Shown: in pieces, positions 18,854 through 27,211 of the stretch
How positions within the stretch are numbered: position 1 is the stretch's first letter
Layout: each line of letters opens with the position of its first letter
NCBI GenBank assembly: GCA_041665465.1
Contig: JBAYIU010000001.1
Span: 682,001-746,000 of the forward strand
Reading direction: 5' to 3'
Length of the DNA: 64,000 nt
DNA from: JACRPH01 sp041665465
Lineage (GTDB): Archaea; Nanobdellota; Nanobdellia; Woesearchaeales; GW2011-AR9
Translations under genes and position numbers: made by a program
The notes under the pieces: generated by a model
What the model saw: only the letters and a program-made list of their open reading frames with translations
What the model was told of the DNA's origin: nothing
Database searches by the model: none

Positions 18854-20764
18854 TTAGAATAGACTGCTTATAGTTTTATATTTATTTTTGTCTATTTTGT
18901 CACTTTCTATATAAATCTTATGCCAGACCATAAAATTCGTTAAAATCCATAATTGTCGACTATAATATTTCTTAGAATATCTATATTTCTGGATATACTT
19001 TTCTATCTGATCAGAGTTAAAAATACCCACTTTTTTAACACTTTCTGGAGAAAGAACGTTCTTTACTACGTCTTTCAACTCATGATCTAACCAATGTTCA
19101 ATCGGCACATTAAATCCGTGTTTCTTTCGGGAGGCGATTTCTTTAGGAACTAGTCCGTGCATAGCTTTACGCAGGACTAACTTTTCTTTGGCCCATCTTA
19201 TTTTCAATTGGGGAGAGAGAGAAGCTGCAAATTTAACAAAATCTTTATCCAAAAAGGGAACCCTTGATTCTAAGCCAGCAGACATGGTCATTTTATCTAC
19301 CTTCATTAACACATCATCAACCATCCAAGTCTTAAAGTCTAAATTCATCAGGGCATTGTACAATATTTTGTTCTGAGTAAAGAAAGGTTTAACCGTGTTT
19401 ATATCTGGACGTCGAGTACTAAGATCATCTTTAAATTTCTGGGTTAAAAGCAGTTCTTTTTCTTTTTGAGTAAAGAAGGAGATTAAATTAAGATAACTCT
19501 CACTCAGATTAGAAGAGGAGGAAAAATCTCCCATCCTTTGATGAAACTGATTTTTAGATGTACTTAAAACCTTACCAATAACTTGTTTGCGAATTAAATG
19601 AGGTATCTGATCGTAAGCGGACTTTAATTTCATGTATCGATACTTTGAGTACCCCCCCAACAGCTCATCAGACCCTTCTCCGGTTAGAACAACAGTGACA
19701 TACTTTTTTGTGTAAGCAGAAAGATGATAAAAAGGAACAGTCGCAGCATCAGCTATCGGTTCGTCCAAATGATATAAAATTTGAGGAAGCACATCAACAG
19801 ACTCAGGACCAACTTTGATTACGTGATGGTTAGTCTTAAAGTGAGTTGCAACTATAGCTGCATAATCCGTCTCATCAAACTTTTTACCAAATTCTTTACC
19901 AATATCAAATCCCACCGAAAAAGTGTTAATTGGTTGAGAAGAAAGTTTGCTCATGATCCCTACAATATAACTGGAATCTAATCCCCCTGAAAGAAAAGCA
20001 CCTAAAGGAACATCACTAATGAGCATATCTTTTACTGAAGAGGTTAATTTTGAGTTAAGTTGGGTTGCTGCTTCAGATAGAGGGAGGTTTTCATTTCCAT
20101 ATTCTACCTCCCAAAATTTATGTAAAGACGCACTTCTTTCTTTTAAATCATATTCTAAGTAATTTCCAGGTAGTACTTTGAAAATGTCTCTGAAAATGGT
20201 TTTTTGTCCCGGAACATAACGAAAAGTCAGGAATTGATGCACTGATTCAGGGTCAAGTTCTCGAGAAATCGTGCCATGAACAAATAAAGACTTAATCTCA
20301 GAAGAGAACAATATCTCTTTATTTTTGAAAGTGTAATATAACGGTTTTACTCCCACTTCGTCTCTTACCAGAAACATCTTCTTCTTTTTACAGTCAAATA
20401 AGGCAAAAGCATACATCCCCCTTAATCTAGAAAGTATTCCTTTAATCCCAAATTCTTCATACCCGTGAATAATCACTTCTGTATCTGATTCTGAACAGAA
20501 ATGATGCTTTTTAATCAGTAAAGATTTAATCTCTTTAAAATTATATATCTCTCCGTTAAAGACAATGACGATATTCCCATCTTCGTTAAACATGGGTTGC
20601 TTGCCATTTTCAGTTAAATCAATAATACTTAACCGTTGATGACCAAGACTGATTCCTTCTTCTACAAACGTTCCTTGTTGATCAGGACCACGATGATGAA
20701 TCATGTGGTTCATAGCTTGAATTAATTTTTTATCTTCAAAAGAAAAACCGTTTATTCCGCACAT
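18854..20764 (-). CDS. asnB: Asparagine synthase (glutamine-hydrolysing)
   Basis: 636 residues, the normal length. Cys2 after the initiator Met is the glutaminase nucleophile (MCGINGF), with HHRGPDQQG and VFNGEIYNF completing the Ntn domain. The synthetase domain has the PP-loop FLSGGLDSS at residues 258-266 and KMTMSAGLESRVPFLD near the end. It transfers amide nitrogen from glutamine to an acid. Within polysaccharide clusters AsnB paralogues often amidate sugars (e.g. uronic acids) rather than aspartate; since UDP-glucuronate is made by neighbouring genes, this is a reasonable but unproven alternative. Confidence 0.93.
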   Translation of the reverse strand: MCGINGFSFEDKKLIQAMNHMIHHRGPDQQGTFVEEGISLGHQRLSIIDLTENGKQPMFNEDGNIVIVFNGEIYNFKEIKSLLIKKHHFCSESDTEVIIHGYEEFGIKGILSRLRGMYAFALFDCKKKKMFLVRDEVGVKPLYYTFKNKEILFSSEIKSLFVHGTISRELDPESVHQFLTFRYVPGQKTIFRDIFKVLPGNYLEYDLKERSASLHKFWEVEYGNENLPLSEAATQLNSKLTSSVKDMLISDVPLGAFLSGGLDSSYIVGIMSKLSSQPINTFSVGFDIGKEFGKKFDETDYAAIVATHFKTNHHVIKVGPESVDVLPQILYHLDEPIADAATVPFYHLSAYTKKYVTVVLTGEGSDELLGGYSKYRYMKLKSAYDQIPHLIRKQVIGKVLSTSKNQFHQRMGDFSSSSNLSESYLNLISFFTQKEKELLLTQKFKDDLSTRRPDINTVKPFFTQNKILYNALMNLDFKTWMVDDVLMKVDKMTMSAGLESRVPFLDKDFVKFAASLSPQLKIRWAKEKLVLRKAMHGLVPKEIASRKKHGFNVPIEHWLDHELKDVVKNVLSPESVKKVGIFNSDQIEKYIQKYRYSKKYYSRQLWILTNFMVWHKIYIESDKIDKNKYKTISSLF

Positions 20765-20766
20765 TG

Positions 20767-21993
20767 TTATCTCTTTTTAGGGGGGATCTTATGATTATTC
20801 TTATAATTATTGATGACTTCTTGATAATTTTTAATGAATTCTGGAGCAATCTTCTCCCAACTGAAATTTTCTTTTACTCTCTTTAAGGATTTATCTCCAA
20901 GTATTTCTCTTCTTTTGGGATCATCAAGCAGTTTAATCACTTCTTTAGCGATCTGAGAAGAGTCTTTCTCTTTGATCAAGATTCCGGCGTCACCTAAGGC
21001 ATCAGGTATTCCGCCTACGCGAGTAGAGATAACAGGTAATCCGCAAGCCATAGCTTCCAAAATCACTACCCCAAAGGTTTCTGTTTCTCCTTTTGAATCA
21101 TAGATTGAAGGAAGAACAAACATGTCACCCATATTAAAATACAAAGGCATTTCTTTCCCATCGATCTGACCGGGCAAGAATACTTTATCCTTTAAACCCC
21201 TCTTTTCTACTTGTTGTTCTAACTTCTTACGTTCTGTTCCTTCTCCGGCGATTATTAATATGGCCTTATGATGCTGATTTATTTCTTTCATTGCCTCAAT
21301 TAAATAGTTAAAACCTTTTTTCTCGACAAGTAAGCCTACAGAGATGATCACTTTGGTGTTCTTATCTAGATGATATTTTTGACGCAAGATATCAGTGTTC
21401 AACCCAGGTTTAAATTTTTCCATGTTTACAGTAGGACGAGCAACAGAATATCTTTTAGGTGTCACCAATTCTAAACATTTTTCTTGTGTGTAAGTACTAT
21501 TAAAGTAAACATGATCAATATTCTTAAGAACATACTTATTGACATGTTTCATAATCCCATTCTCTGAAACAATCCTTCTAACAGTTAAGAAAGTAGGAAT
21601 CTTCCTGAGCTTGCCCACAATTACTGCAATTAAACCTGAAAGAATCCATTGAGCATGCAACACGTCCATTCCTTTACTCTTACGAAATGCTTTAATGAGA
21701 AAAGATAATCCTAGAAGAGGAATTTGTATTCTAGCCAAATAACTAGTTTTTAAGTTTGAAGGCATTCCGGCACGGTAAGCTAACCGTTCATATTTGCGAG
21801 GGAAAAAGTAAGAAAAACGATGTACTTTAATCCCCTGAATAGTTTCTTCTGCCGGAATTTTTGGATATCCTGGAGCAACTACTGAGACTTCAATCCCTTT
21901 ATCAGTTAGACCTTTAGCAATCTCATAAACAGAAAGACCACGAGTGTCTTCAGAATAGCGTAAGAACATTGTAGAGTAAATACATACTTTCAT
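20767..21993 (-). CDS. Glycosyltransferase family 4 protein
   Basis: 408 residues, a textbook GT4 protein: VIISVGLLVEKKGFNYLIEAM, ILIIAGEGTERKKLEQQVE, KDKVFLPGQIDGKEMPLYFNM and the donor-site EX7E region ETFGVVILEAMACGLPVIST. GGTGAT at 21997-22002 is the ribosome site for ATG 21993. It ends 3 nt before asnB begins. Relatives include mannosyl- and glucosyltransferases of surface glycans; the exact sugar is not set by the sequence. Confidence 0.92.
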   Translation of the reverse strand: MKVCIYSTMFLRYSEDTRGLSVYEIAKGLTDKGIEVSVVAPGYPKIPAEETIQGIKVHRFSYFFPRKYERLAYRAGMPSNLKTSYLARIQIPLLGLSFLIKAFRKSKGMDVLHAQWILSGLIAVIVGKLRKIPTFLTVRRIVSENGIMKHVNKYVLKNIDHVYFNSTYTQEKCLELVTPKRYSVARPTVNMEKFKPGLNTDILRQKYHLDKNTKVIISVGLLVEKKGFNYLIEAMKEINQHHKAILIIAGEGTERKKLEQQVEKRGLKDKVFLPGQIDGKEMPLYFNMGDMFVLPSIYDSKGETETFGVVILEAMACGLPVISTRVGGIPDALGDAGILIKEKDSSQIAKEVIKLLDDPKRREILGDKSLKRVKENFSWEKIAPEFIKNYQEVINNYKNNHKIPPKKR

Positions 21994-22053
21994 TTTATCA
22001 CCATTATTTTATCCAAAGAGGAATCTGCTCTGAAATTGTAAAATACCTGCTTC

Positions 22054-22974
22054 TTATCGAAAATATGCGATAACCAATTTTAATCCGTCATCTAACTTAA
22101 CTTTCGGTTCCCAGCCCAACTTTTCTTTTGCTAAGGCAATGTCCGGTTTTCTTTTACAGGGATCATCTTTAGGTAAATCTTGGAACACTATTTTACTTTT
22201 ACTTCCCACTTGAGAAATTACTTTTTCAGCTAACTCTAACATGGTAAACTCGTCGGGATTACCTAAATTTACTGGACCGATGAACTGATCCTGTTCCATC
22301 ATTTTAATCATGCCCGCAACTAAATCAGAAACGTATTGAAAACTCCTGGTCTGGGTACCATCACCGTAAATAGTGATAGGATCGTTTGCTAGGGCTTGAA
22401 CTACAAAATTGCTTACTACTCTACCATCATTGTGTGCCATTCTTGGACCGTAAGTGTTAAAGATTCTTACAATTCTGATGTCCACCTTATTCTGACGATG
22501 ATAATCCATACACAAAGCTTCAGCTACCCGTTTACCTTCATCATAACAACTACGAATTCCAATCGGATTAACATGGCCCCAGTAACTTTCTTTCTGAGGA
22601 TGTTGTAAGGGATCGCCATAAACCTCTGAGGTGGAAGCTTGTAAAATACGAGCGTTAACTCTTTTGGCTAAACCTAACATATTCACCATGCCCACAGTAT
22701 TACACTTTATGGTTTTAATGGGATTATGTTGATAATGGACTGGGGATGCTGGACAAGCTAGATTGTAAATCTGATCACATTCAATAAAAAGGGGTTGAGT
22801 AATATCATGCCTAATAACTTCAAAGTTTTTATTCTCACGAAGGTGTTCGATGTTTTTTATACTACCGGTAAAGAAATTGTCAACACAAATAACATAATTT
22901 CCTCTACGTAACAATTCCTCACATAGATGACTCCCAATAAATCCCGCTCCACCTGTAACTAATATCTTATTCAT
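22054..22974 (-). CDS. uxs: UDP-glucuronate decarboxylase (UDP-xylose synthase)
   Basis: 306 residues. GGAGFIGSHLC binds NAD. The tracts YNLACPASPVHYQ, LQASTSEVYGDP, HVNPIGIRSCYDEGKR (YxxxK catalytic pair) and NTYGPRMAHNDGRVVSNF are the signature of UXS enzymes, which oxidise and decarboxylate UDP-glucuronate to UDP-xylose. The substrate is supplied by the UDP-glucose dehydrogenase encoded two genes away. A minus-strand TATA-like GATTAAAAATAGG lies about 25-30 nt upstream. Distinguishing it from dTDP-glucose dehydratases rests on the ACPASPxHYQ motif and is secure. Confidence 0.92.
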   Translation of the reverse strand: MNKILVTGGAGFIGSHLCEELLRRGNYVICVDNFFTGSIKNIEHLRENKNFEVIRHDITQPLFIECDQIYNLACPASPVHYQHNPIKTIKCNTVGMVNMLGLAKRVNARILQASTSEVYGDPLQHPQKESYWGHVNPIGIRSCYDEGKRVAEALCMDYHRQNKVDIRIVRIFNTYGPRMAHNDGRVVSNFVVQALANDPITIYGDGTQTRSFQYVSDLVAGMIKMMEQDQFIGPVNLGNPDEFTMLELAEKVISQVGSKSKIVFQDLPKDDPCKRKPDIALAKEKLGWEPKVKLDDGLKLVIAYFR

Positions 22975-23037
22975 TGGATCTTTAATATTTACCCCTATTT
23001 TTAATCTTTTGCATTTTAATTAAACATATGAGACCAA

Positions 23038-23952
23038 CTAATCTTGTTCAAGTATTTTTGATAATCCTTCTTTTAATCCCATAGTTGGCTTCCATCCGAG
23101 TTCTTTTTCGGCTAAACTATAATCTAAATGGATGTCCTTTATTTCTCCTAGAACCGGAGAAACATGTTCTTTACTTCCCTTGTGGGTTAATTCTTGTAAG
23201 AGAAAGAAAATTTGATTGACAGAAGTGGGTATTCCAGTACCAAGATTAAACATTCTGCTAATGGTCATCTTTTCTAAAGCTAGAAGATTAGCTCTAGCCA
23301 CATCTTCAACGTAAACATAATCTCGAGTTTGTTCGCCATCACCAAAGATCTTACATACCTTATTACTTTTAATCTGCTCAATAAAGATTGAAACTACGCC
23401 TGCTTCTCCAGAGGGATCTTGTCTAGGACCAAACACGTTAGCATACCGCAAGATTACATAATTCAATCCATACAATTTATGGTATAAATACAAATAGTGT
23501 TCTACGGTATGTTTAGTTATACCATATTGGCACATAGGATTAACAGGATGGGTTTCGTCGCAAGGGAGATATTCTGGCTCACCATAACAGGCCCCTCCGG
23601 AAGAAGAATATATAATTTTTTCAACTTTAAACTCTTTACAACATTCAAGAACATTTATACTTCCAAGAATGTTAGTTTTAGCGTCAAAAATGGGATCATT
23701 GACAGACTTACGTACATTAACTTGTGCAGCTACATGATATACAAATTGAGGCTTTTCTTCAATAAATACTTTACGAAGAAGATCTAAATTGGTGAGATCT
23801 AAAAGATAAAATTTAGCTTGAGAGTTAATATTCTTTTTGTTTCCGGTAGAAAGATTATCTACTATAACAACAGAATATCCTTTTCTTATCAGTAGATCAA
23901 CAATATGACTCCCAATAAATCCTGCTCCACCTGTAACTAATACTTTCGTCAT
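23038..23952 (-). CDS. UDP-glucose 4-epimerase-like extended SDR
   Basis: 304 residues with GGAGFIGSHIVD (NAD site), YHVAAQVNVRKSVNDP, IYSSSGGACYGEPEYLP and QYGITKHTVEHYL (YxxxK). This pattern is that of archaeal/bacterial GalE-like epimerases (UDP-glucose/galactose or N-acetyl forms). NVFGPRQDPSGEAGVVSIF fits the substrate-binding loop of the family. With the dehydrogenase and decarboxylase beside it, it completes a nucleotide-sugar module feeding the glycosyltransferases. Confidence 0.88.
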   Translation of the reverse strand: MTKVLVTGGAGFIGSHIVDLLIRKGYSVVIVDNLSTGNKKNINSQAKFYLLDLTNLDLLRKVFIEEKPQFVYHVAAQVNVRKSVNDPIFDAKTNILGSINVLECCKEFKVEKIIYSSSGGACYGEPEYLPCDETHPVNPMCQYGITKHTVEHYLYLYHKLYGLNYVILRYANVFGPRQDPSGEAGVVSIFIEQIKSNKVCKIFGDGEQTRDYVYVEDVARANLLALEKMTISRMFNLGTGIPTSVNQIFFLLQELTHKGSKEHVSPVLGEIKDIHLDYSLAEKELGWKPTMGLKEGLSKILEQD

Positions 23953-24000
23953 AAAAAATAAATTAAAATCCTTATTTAAAAGGATTGTGGAAATGGATTC

Positions 24001-25332
24001 TTATCTTGGCAAAGGATAGTTTCTCCCCACACCATAATAATCTAAGCCTCGACGATTAGCTGCTTCTGGTAACCAACGATTTCTAAGATCAAATAAACTA
24101 TTTCCACACATATCTGCTTTTAACCTAGCAAAATCCGGAGAATCAAACTCTTTCCATTCTGTAAGTAAAACTAATGCATCGGCTCCTTGTACTGCTTCAT
24201 ATTTATCTTCTACAAAGGTAACTCTATCTTTGAATATCTCCCTGGCTTTACCATCTTTAGGATCATAAGCATAAACTTGTGCTCCTCGATTTAACAAACC
24301 AGTAATAATAGGAATAGATGCAGCATCTCTCATATCATCAGTATTAGGTTTGAAAGTTAGCCCCCACACGGCGACTTTAGGACTTTGACCAGAAAGAACA
24401 TTAACTATTCTTTGGCCAAGATAATCCTTATGTGCTTCGTTTGAAGCATGAACTTGCGATAACAGTAAGGGATCATAACCGTCTATTCTAGATTGAGCTA
24501 CTACTCCTTGAATATCTTTAGGGAAACAACTTCCACCATATCCGGGACTAGGAAACATGAAACTGTATCCAATACGAGCATCTTCGCAAACTAAACGACG
24601 AATAAAGTCCATGTCTGCCCCTTCAGTAACATCGGCTATTCTAGCAAACTCATTAACCATAGCCACTCGAGTGGCAAGAGTGGTGTTTGAAAATAATTTA
24701 GCTAATTCTGCCTCAGCAGGTGTGCTCTGCATGATCTGTCCTTTTTTAATGTTAAAAGGATGATACAATTCTTTCATTAGAGCAAAAGCTTGATCAGAAT
24801 AAGTTCCGATCATGACCCTGTCTGGTTTAGAGAAATCGCTTACGGCGGTACCTTCTGCTAACGTTTCTGGATTAGAAACATAAGCCCAACTTAAAGAAGG
24901 ATTTCCTCCCAAATTGGTTTCAATAACTTTAGAAATATGTTTCCACGTTCCTTGAGGAACAGTGCTTTTTACTACCATTACTTTAAACCCAGAAGCCTTA
25001 TTTAAAGCCATGCTTACATCTTTAGCAGCTTGTTCTAGATATTGAATATTGAAAGAACCATCTTCTCTAGAGGGAGTTCCTACCGCTAAGAAAGTTATAT
25101 CTGCACCACTTACTGCAGGAGCTAATTCTGTAGAAAAACTTAAGGTTCCGCGTTTACGGTTAGCTTTAACAATATCTTCCAATCCGGGCTCAAAGATATG
25201 GATTCTGCCTTCATTTAAAGTATCAACAATTTGAGGATTATTATCGATACAAACAACCTCGTTCCCGCGGTCAGCAAGTAACGCGCCGGTAACTAATCCA
25301 ACATAACCAGTACCAATAACTGAAATTTTCAT
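24001..25332 (-). CDS. ugd: UDP-glucose 6-dehydrogenase
   Basis: 443 residues. The N-terminal Rossmann domain starts ISVIGTGYVGLVTGALLA; VKSTVPQGT and NPETLAEGTAVSDF are substrate-pocket tracts; GYGGSCFPKD near residue 269 contains the catalytic cysteine. The C-terminal domain carries WGLTFKPNTDDMRDAASI. It oxidises UDP-glucose twice with NAD+ to UDP-glucuronate, the precursor of uronic acids and of UDP-xylose made by the neighbouring decarboxylase. It is the first gene of the large minus-strand glycan operon set, preceded by its own promoter. Confidence 0.95.
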   Translation of the reverse strand: MKISVIGTGYVGLVTGALLADRGNEVVCIDNNPQIVDTLNEGRIHIFEPGLEDIVKANRKRGTLSFSTELAPAVSGADITFLAVGTPSREDGSFNIQYLEQAAKDVSMALNKASGFKVMVVKSTVPQGTWKHISKVIETNLGGNPSLSWAYVSNPETLAEGTAVSDFSKPDRVMIGTYSDQAFALMKELYHPFNIKKGQIMQSTPAEAELAKLFSNTTLATRVAMVNEFARIADVTEGADMDFIRRLVCEDARIGYSFMFPSPGYGGSCFPKDIQGVVAQSRIDGYDPLLLSQVHASNEAHKDYLGQRIVNVLSGQSPKVAVWGLTFKPNTDDMRDAASIPIITGLLNRGAQVYAYDPKDGKAREIFKDRVTFVEDKYEAVQGADALVLLTEWKEFDSPDFARLKADMCGNSLFDLRNRWLPEAANRRGLDYYGVGRNYPLPR

Positions 25333-25334
25333 AT

Positions 25335-25371
25335 GATCACCATCCTAAAAACGTTTATATTTGATTTAAAT
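25335..25371 (-). promoter_or_regulatory. Promoter and Shine-Dalgarno of ugd
   Basis: Reading the minus strand, GATTTAAATC (25362-25371) and AATATAAACG are TATA-like elements 20-40 nt before the ATG at 25332, and GGTGATC (25335-25341) immediately precedes the ATG. GGTGATC is complementary to the conserved 3' end of archaeal 16S rRNA. Confidence 0.6.
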
Positions 25372-25419
25372 CTTTTATGGAAATAACATCTTTAACAAAG
25401 AATTAAAATAAAGTATTTC

Positions 25420-25698
25420 TTAATTTAAATACAACCGCGGTTCAAGAGATACAGTATGGCCCGGAACAGCAGGATGTGGATTTGCAATAGGTATATTACG
25501 GACCACTATTCTATCTTCTGCTCTGGCTCTAGCAGCATTATAATCAAATAAGTGTACTGGATTACTGGGAGTTCCTACTAGCCCTACTGCTTTATTGAAT
25601 AAAGAGTCTTCACTTTCTCCACCACCAAAGCGAGCTAAGACAAAATATATTGCTCCTTCAAGATCACCGATACTTCTTAAATTTGGTTCGTATGTCAT
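25420..25698 (-). CDS. Hypothetical protein
   Basis: 92 residues, not recognised. It has no hydrophobic helix or signal peptide. A glycine-rich FGGGESED stretch is followed by a mixed tail with several prolines (IANPHPAVPGHTVSLEP). GGTGAT at 25703-25708 with proper spacing supports translation from ATG 25698. It stands alone between ugd and the 25760-26068 gene. Confidence 0.55.
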   Translation of the reverse strand: MTYEPNLRSIGDLEGAIYFVLARFGGGESEDSLFNKAVGLVGTPSNPVHLFDYNAARARAEDRIVVRNIPIANPHPAVPGHTVSLEPRLYLN

Positions 25699-25759
25699 TT
25701 AAATCACCATTTCAAAACAGAATCTATCCCTCAACGCCCTTAGTCTTAATCTCCAAAGA

Positions 25760-26068
25760 TTAATCTAAATCAGGTAAATCTTGGACACCCATTAAAGTGA
25801 GCACATGAGTTTTTTTATCAACGTCAATCACTAACTCGACTAAATTATTAATAACAATATCATTTCCCATAAGGTAATAAGAAATGTTTCTTAATTCTCT
25901 AATACGTACTTTCTCAATTTCTGGATATTCTAAAACCTTAAGAGGAGCTTTAGCGGTTAAATGAGGATTATTATCATTAAATATACCAAGAAAAGCGGTC
26001 CACAAACCATCTTTATCCTTACCAGGTTTACGACTGATCACTACACTCTTAACCTTAAATCTATCCAT
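25760..26068 (-). CDS. Hypothetical small soluble protein
   Basis: 102 residues, not recognised. Predicted as alternating strands (VKSVVISRK, LWTAFLGIFND, VELVIDVDKKTHVLTLMGV), suggesting a small beta-sandwich or barrel. It sits 4 nt before the 114-residue membrane protein gene, in the same orientation, and may be expressed separately because 26069-26072 leaves no space for a terminator. Confidence 0.55.
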   Translation of the reverse strand: MDRFKVKSVVISRKPGKDKDGLWTAFLGIFNDNNPHLTAKAPLKVLEYPEIEKVRIRELRNISYYLMGNDIVINNLVELVIDVDKKTHVLTLMGVQDLPDLD

Positions 26069-26072
26069 ATTG

Positions 26073-26417
26073 TTACTTAATGAAGTTCTGGCTTTTAAAT
26101 ATTACTAAAATTTTCTTCAAATGGAGGTAATAAGAACCCATCAAAGAAACTAAGAACAGAAAGATAACTAAAGCTCGACTAATCCAAATGCCACCCAAAA
26201 GATATCCTAACAAGAAACCACAAATGATTAAGATTAAAGGAAATATTGGTTCAGTATAACGTTTAATAAAATAAATTCTTCCTGCTAGAAATCCGGCAAT
26301 AATTACAGAGAAGTAACTTAGAACTGGAACGGTTAAAAATATAGATAAAACAAAACCAAGTACCATAAACAATAGAACTCCTGCCTCTGCCCATTCTTCT
26401 GCCCATTTAACACCCAT
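26073..26417 (-). CDS. Small membrane protein
   Basis: 114 residues with four hydrophobic helices (VLLFMVLGFVLSIFL, VLSYFSVIIAGFLAG, FPLILIICGFLLGYL, ALVIFLFLVSLMGSYY) and a short basic C-terminus. The N-terminus (KWAEEWAEAGVLL) is cytoplasmic and amphipathic. It ends 2 nt from the M50-like gene and is likely co-transcribed with it. Function unknown; small proteins of this form recur next to S2P-like genes in DPANN genomes (from memory, not checked). Confidence 0.65.
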   Translation of the reverse strand: MGVKWAEEWAEAGVLLFMVLGFVLSIFLTVPVLSYFSVIIAGFLAGRIYFIKRYTEPIFPLILIICGFLLGYLLGGIWISRALVIFLFLVSLMGSYYLHLKKILVIFKSQNFIK

Positions 26418-26419
26418 TT

Positions 26420-27157
26420 TTATCTCTCCGATCCGATCAGAGCATAAACTGCTCCAGCAATCAAACCAATAACTATTGCTAAGATTAATCCCCAGGTGGT
26501 CTTAGTTAGCAATAATACCGTTCCGAGTAAAGTTATAAACAAAGCAATATAATAAAGAATACGTGACCCGAAGAAAATGTTCAAACCGTCTAACTGAGGA
26601 AGTGGAATCAATGAACACCAGGCCATAATGATGTTTAACACCAATCCCTGGCTGTAAAGATAATTTTCTGGAGATAAGTATAAACCAATAGCAAAAATAA
26701 TCCCTAAGATCAGGTTAGCTATAACTCCCCACATCCCGATCATAGCATTAGTCCAATAACTAAATCCGTAACGAAATTCGCCCAGACGTAATTTTACCAT
26801 AAAAGCTACAGACATGCCTCCCGCAAGAATAAGAGGAACGTTTCCAATAGTAATAAACGCCAAAATTAAAGAAATCCCTAGTCCCACCCACCACACCTTA
26901 AATCGGGCTTGGTGCCCTTCAGCTAAGCCGTATACTTTCTGGCAAGATAATCTAAACCAAACACTAAAAGCGAATACTAAGATAGTTAAGGCAAGATTAC
27001 GAAAACCAGACGTGGGATCAAAGGTTTCTCCACCCCAATCTCGAAAGGAATAAACAAATCCACCAACTAAAGCTACGGCTGCTAAACCCAACAATTCTTG
27101 TGAGTCAAACTTATAATATCCTTTGACTCGAGATACTAACTCTTTATAATACACCAT
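26420..27157 (-). CDS. Degenerate site-2-protease (M50)-like membrane protein
   Basis: 245 residues with six or seven hydrophobic helices. The C-terminal SLIPLPQLDGLNIFFGSR matches the N-x-(L/F)P-x-x-LDG metal-ligand motif of M50 proteases, and GVIANLILGIIFA matches the preceding helix. The expected HExxH in the second helix is missing: the aligned stretch reads FRLSCQKVYGLAEGHQ. It is therefore probably a non-proteolytic relative that binds hydrophobic peptides or lipids, or one that uses another metal site. It precedes the 114-residue membrane protein, with 2 nt between them. Confidence 0.65.
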   Translation of the reverse strand: MVYYKELVSRVKGYYKFDSQELLGLAAVALVGGFVYSFRDWGGETFDPTSGFRNLALTILVFAFSVWFRLSCQKVYGLAEGHQARFKVWWVGLGISLILAFITIGNVPLILAGGMSVAFMVKLRLGEFRYGFSYWTNAMIGMWGVIANLILGIIFAIGLYLSPENYLYSQGLVLNIIMAWCSLIPLPQLDGLNIFFGSRILYYIALFITLLGTVLLLTKTTWGLILAIVIGLIAGAVYALIGSER

Positions 27158-27211
27158 CTTTTTAGAGAAAGATTGTTTTTGGGTATATAAATATAACCCC
27201 TCATTAAAAGA

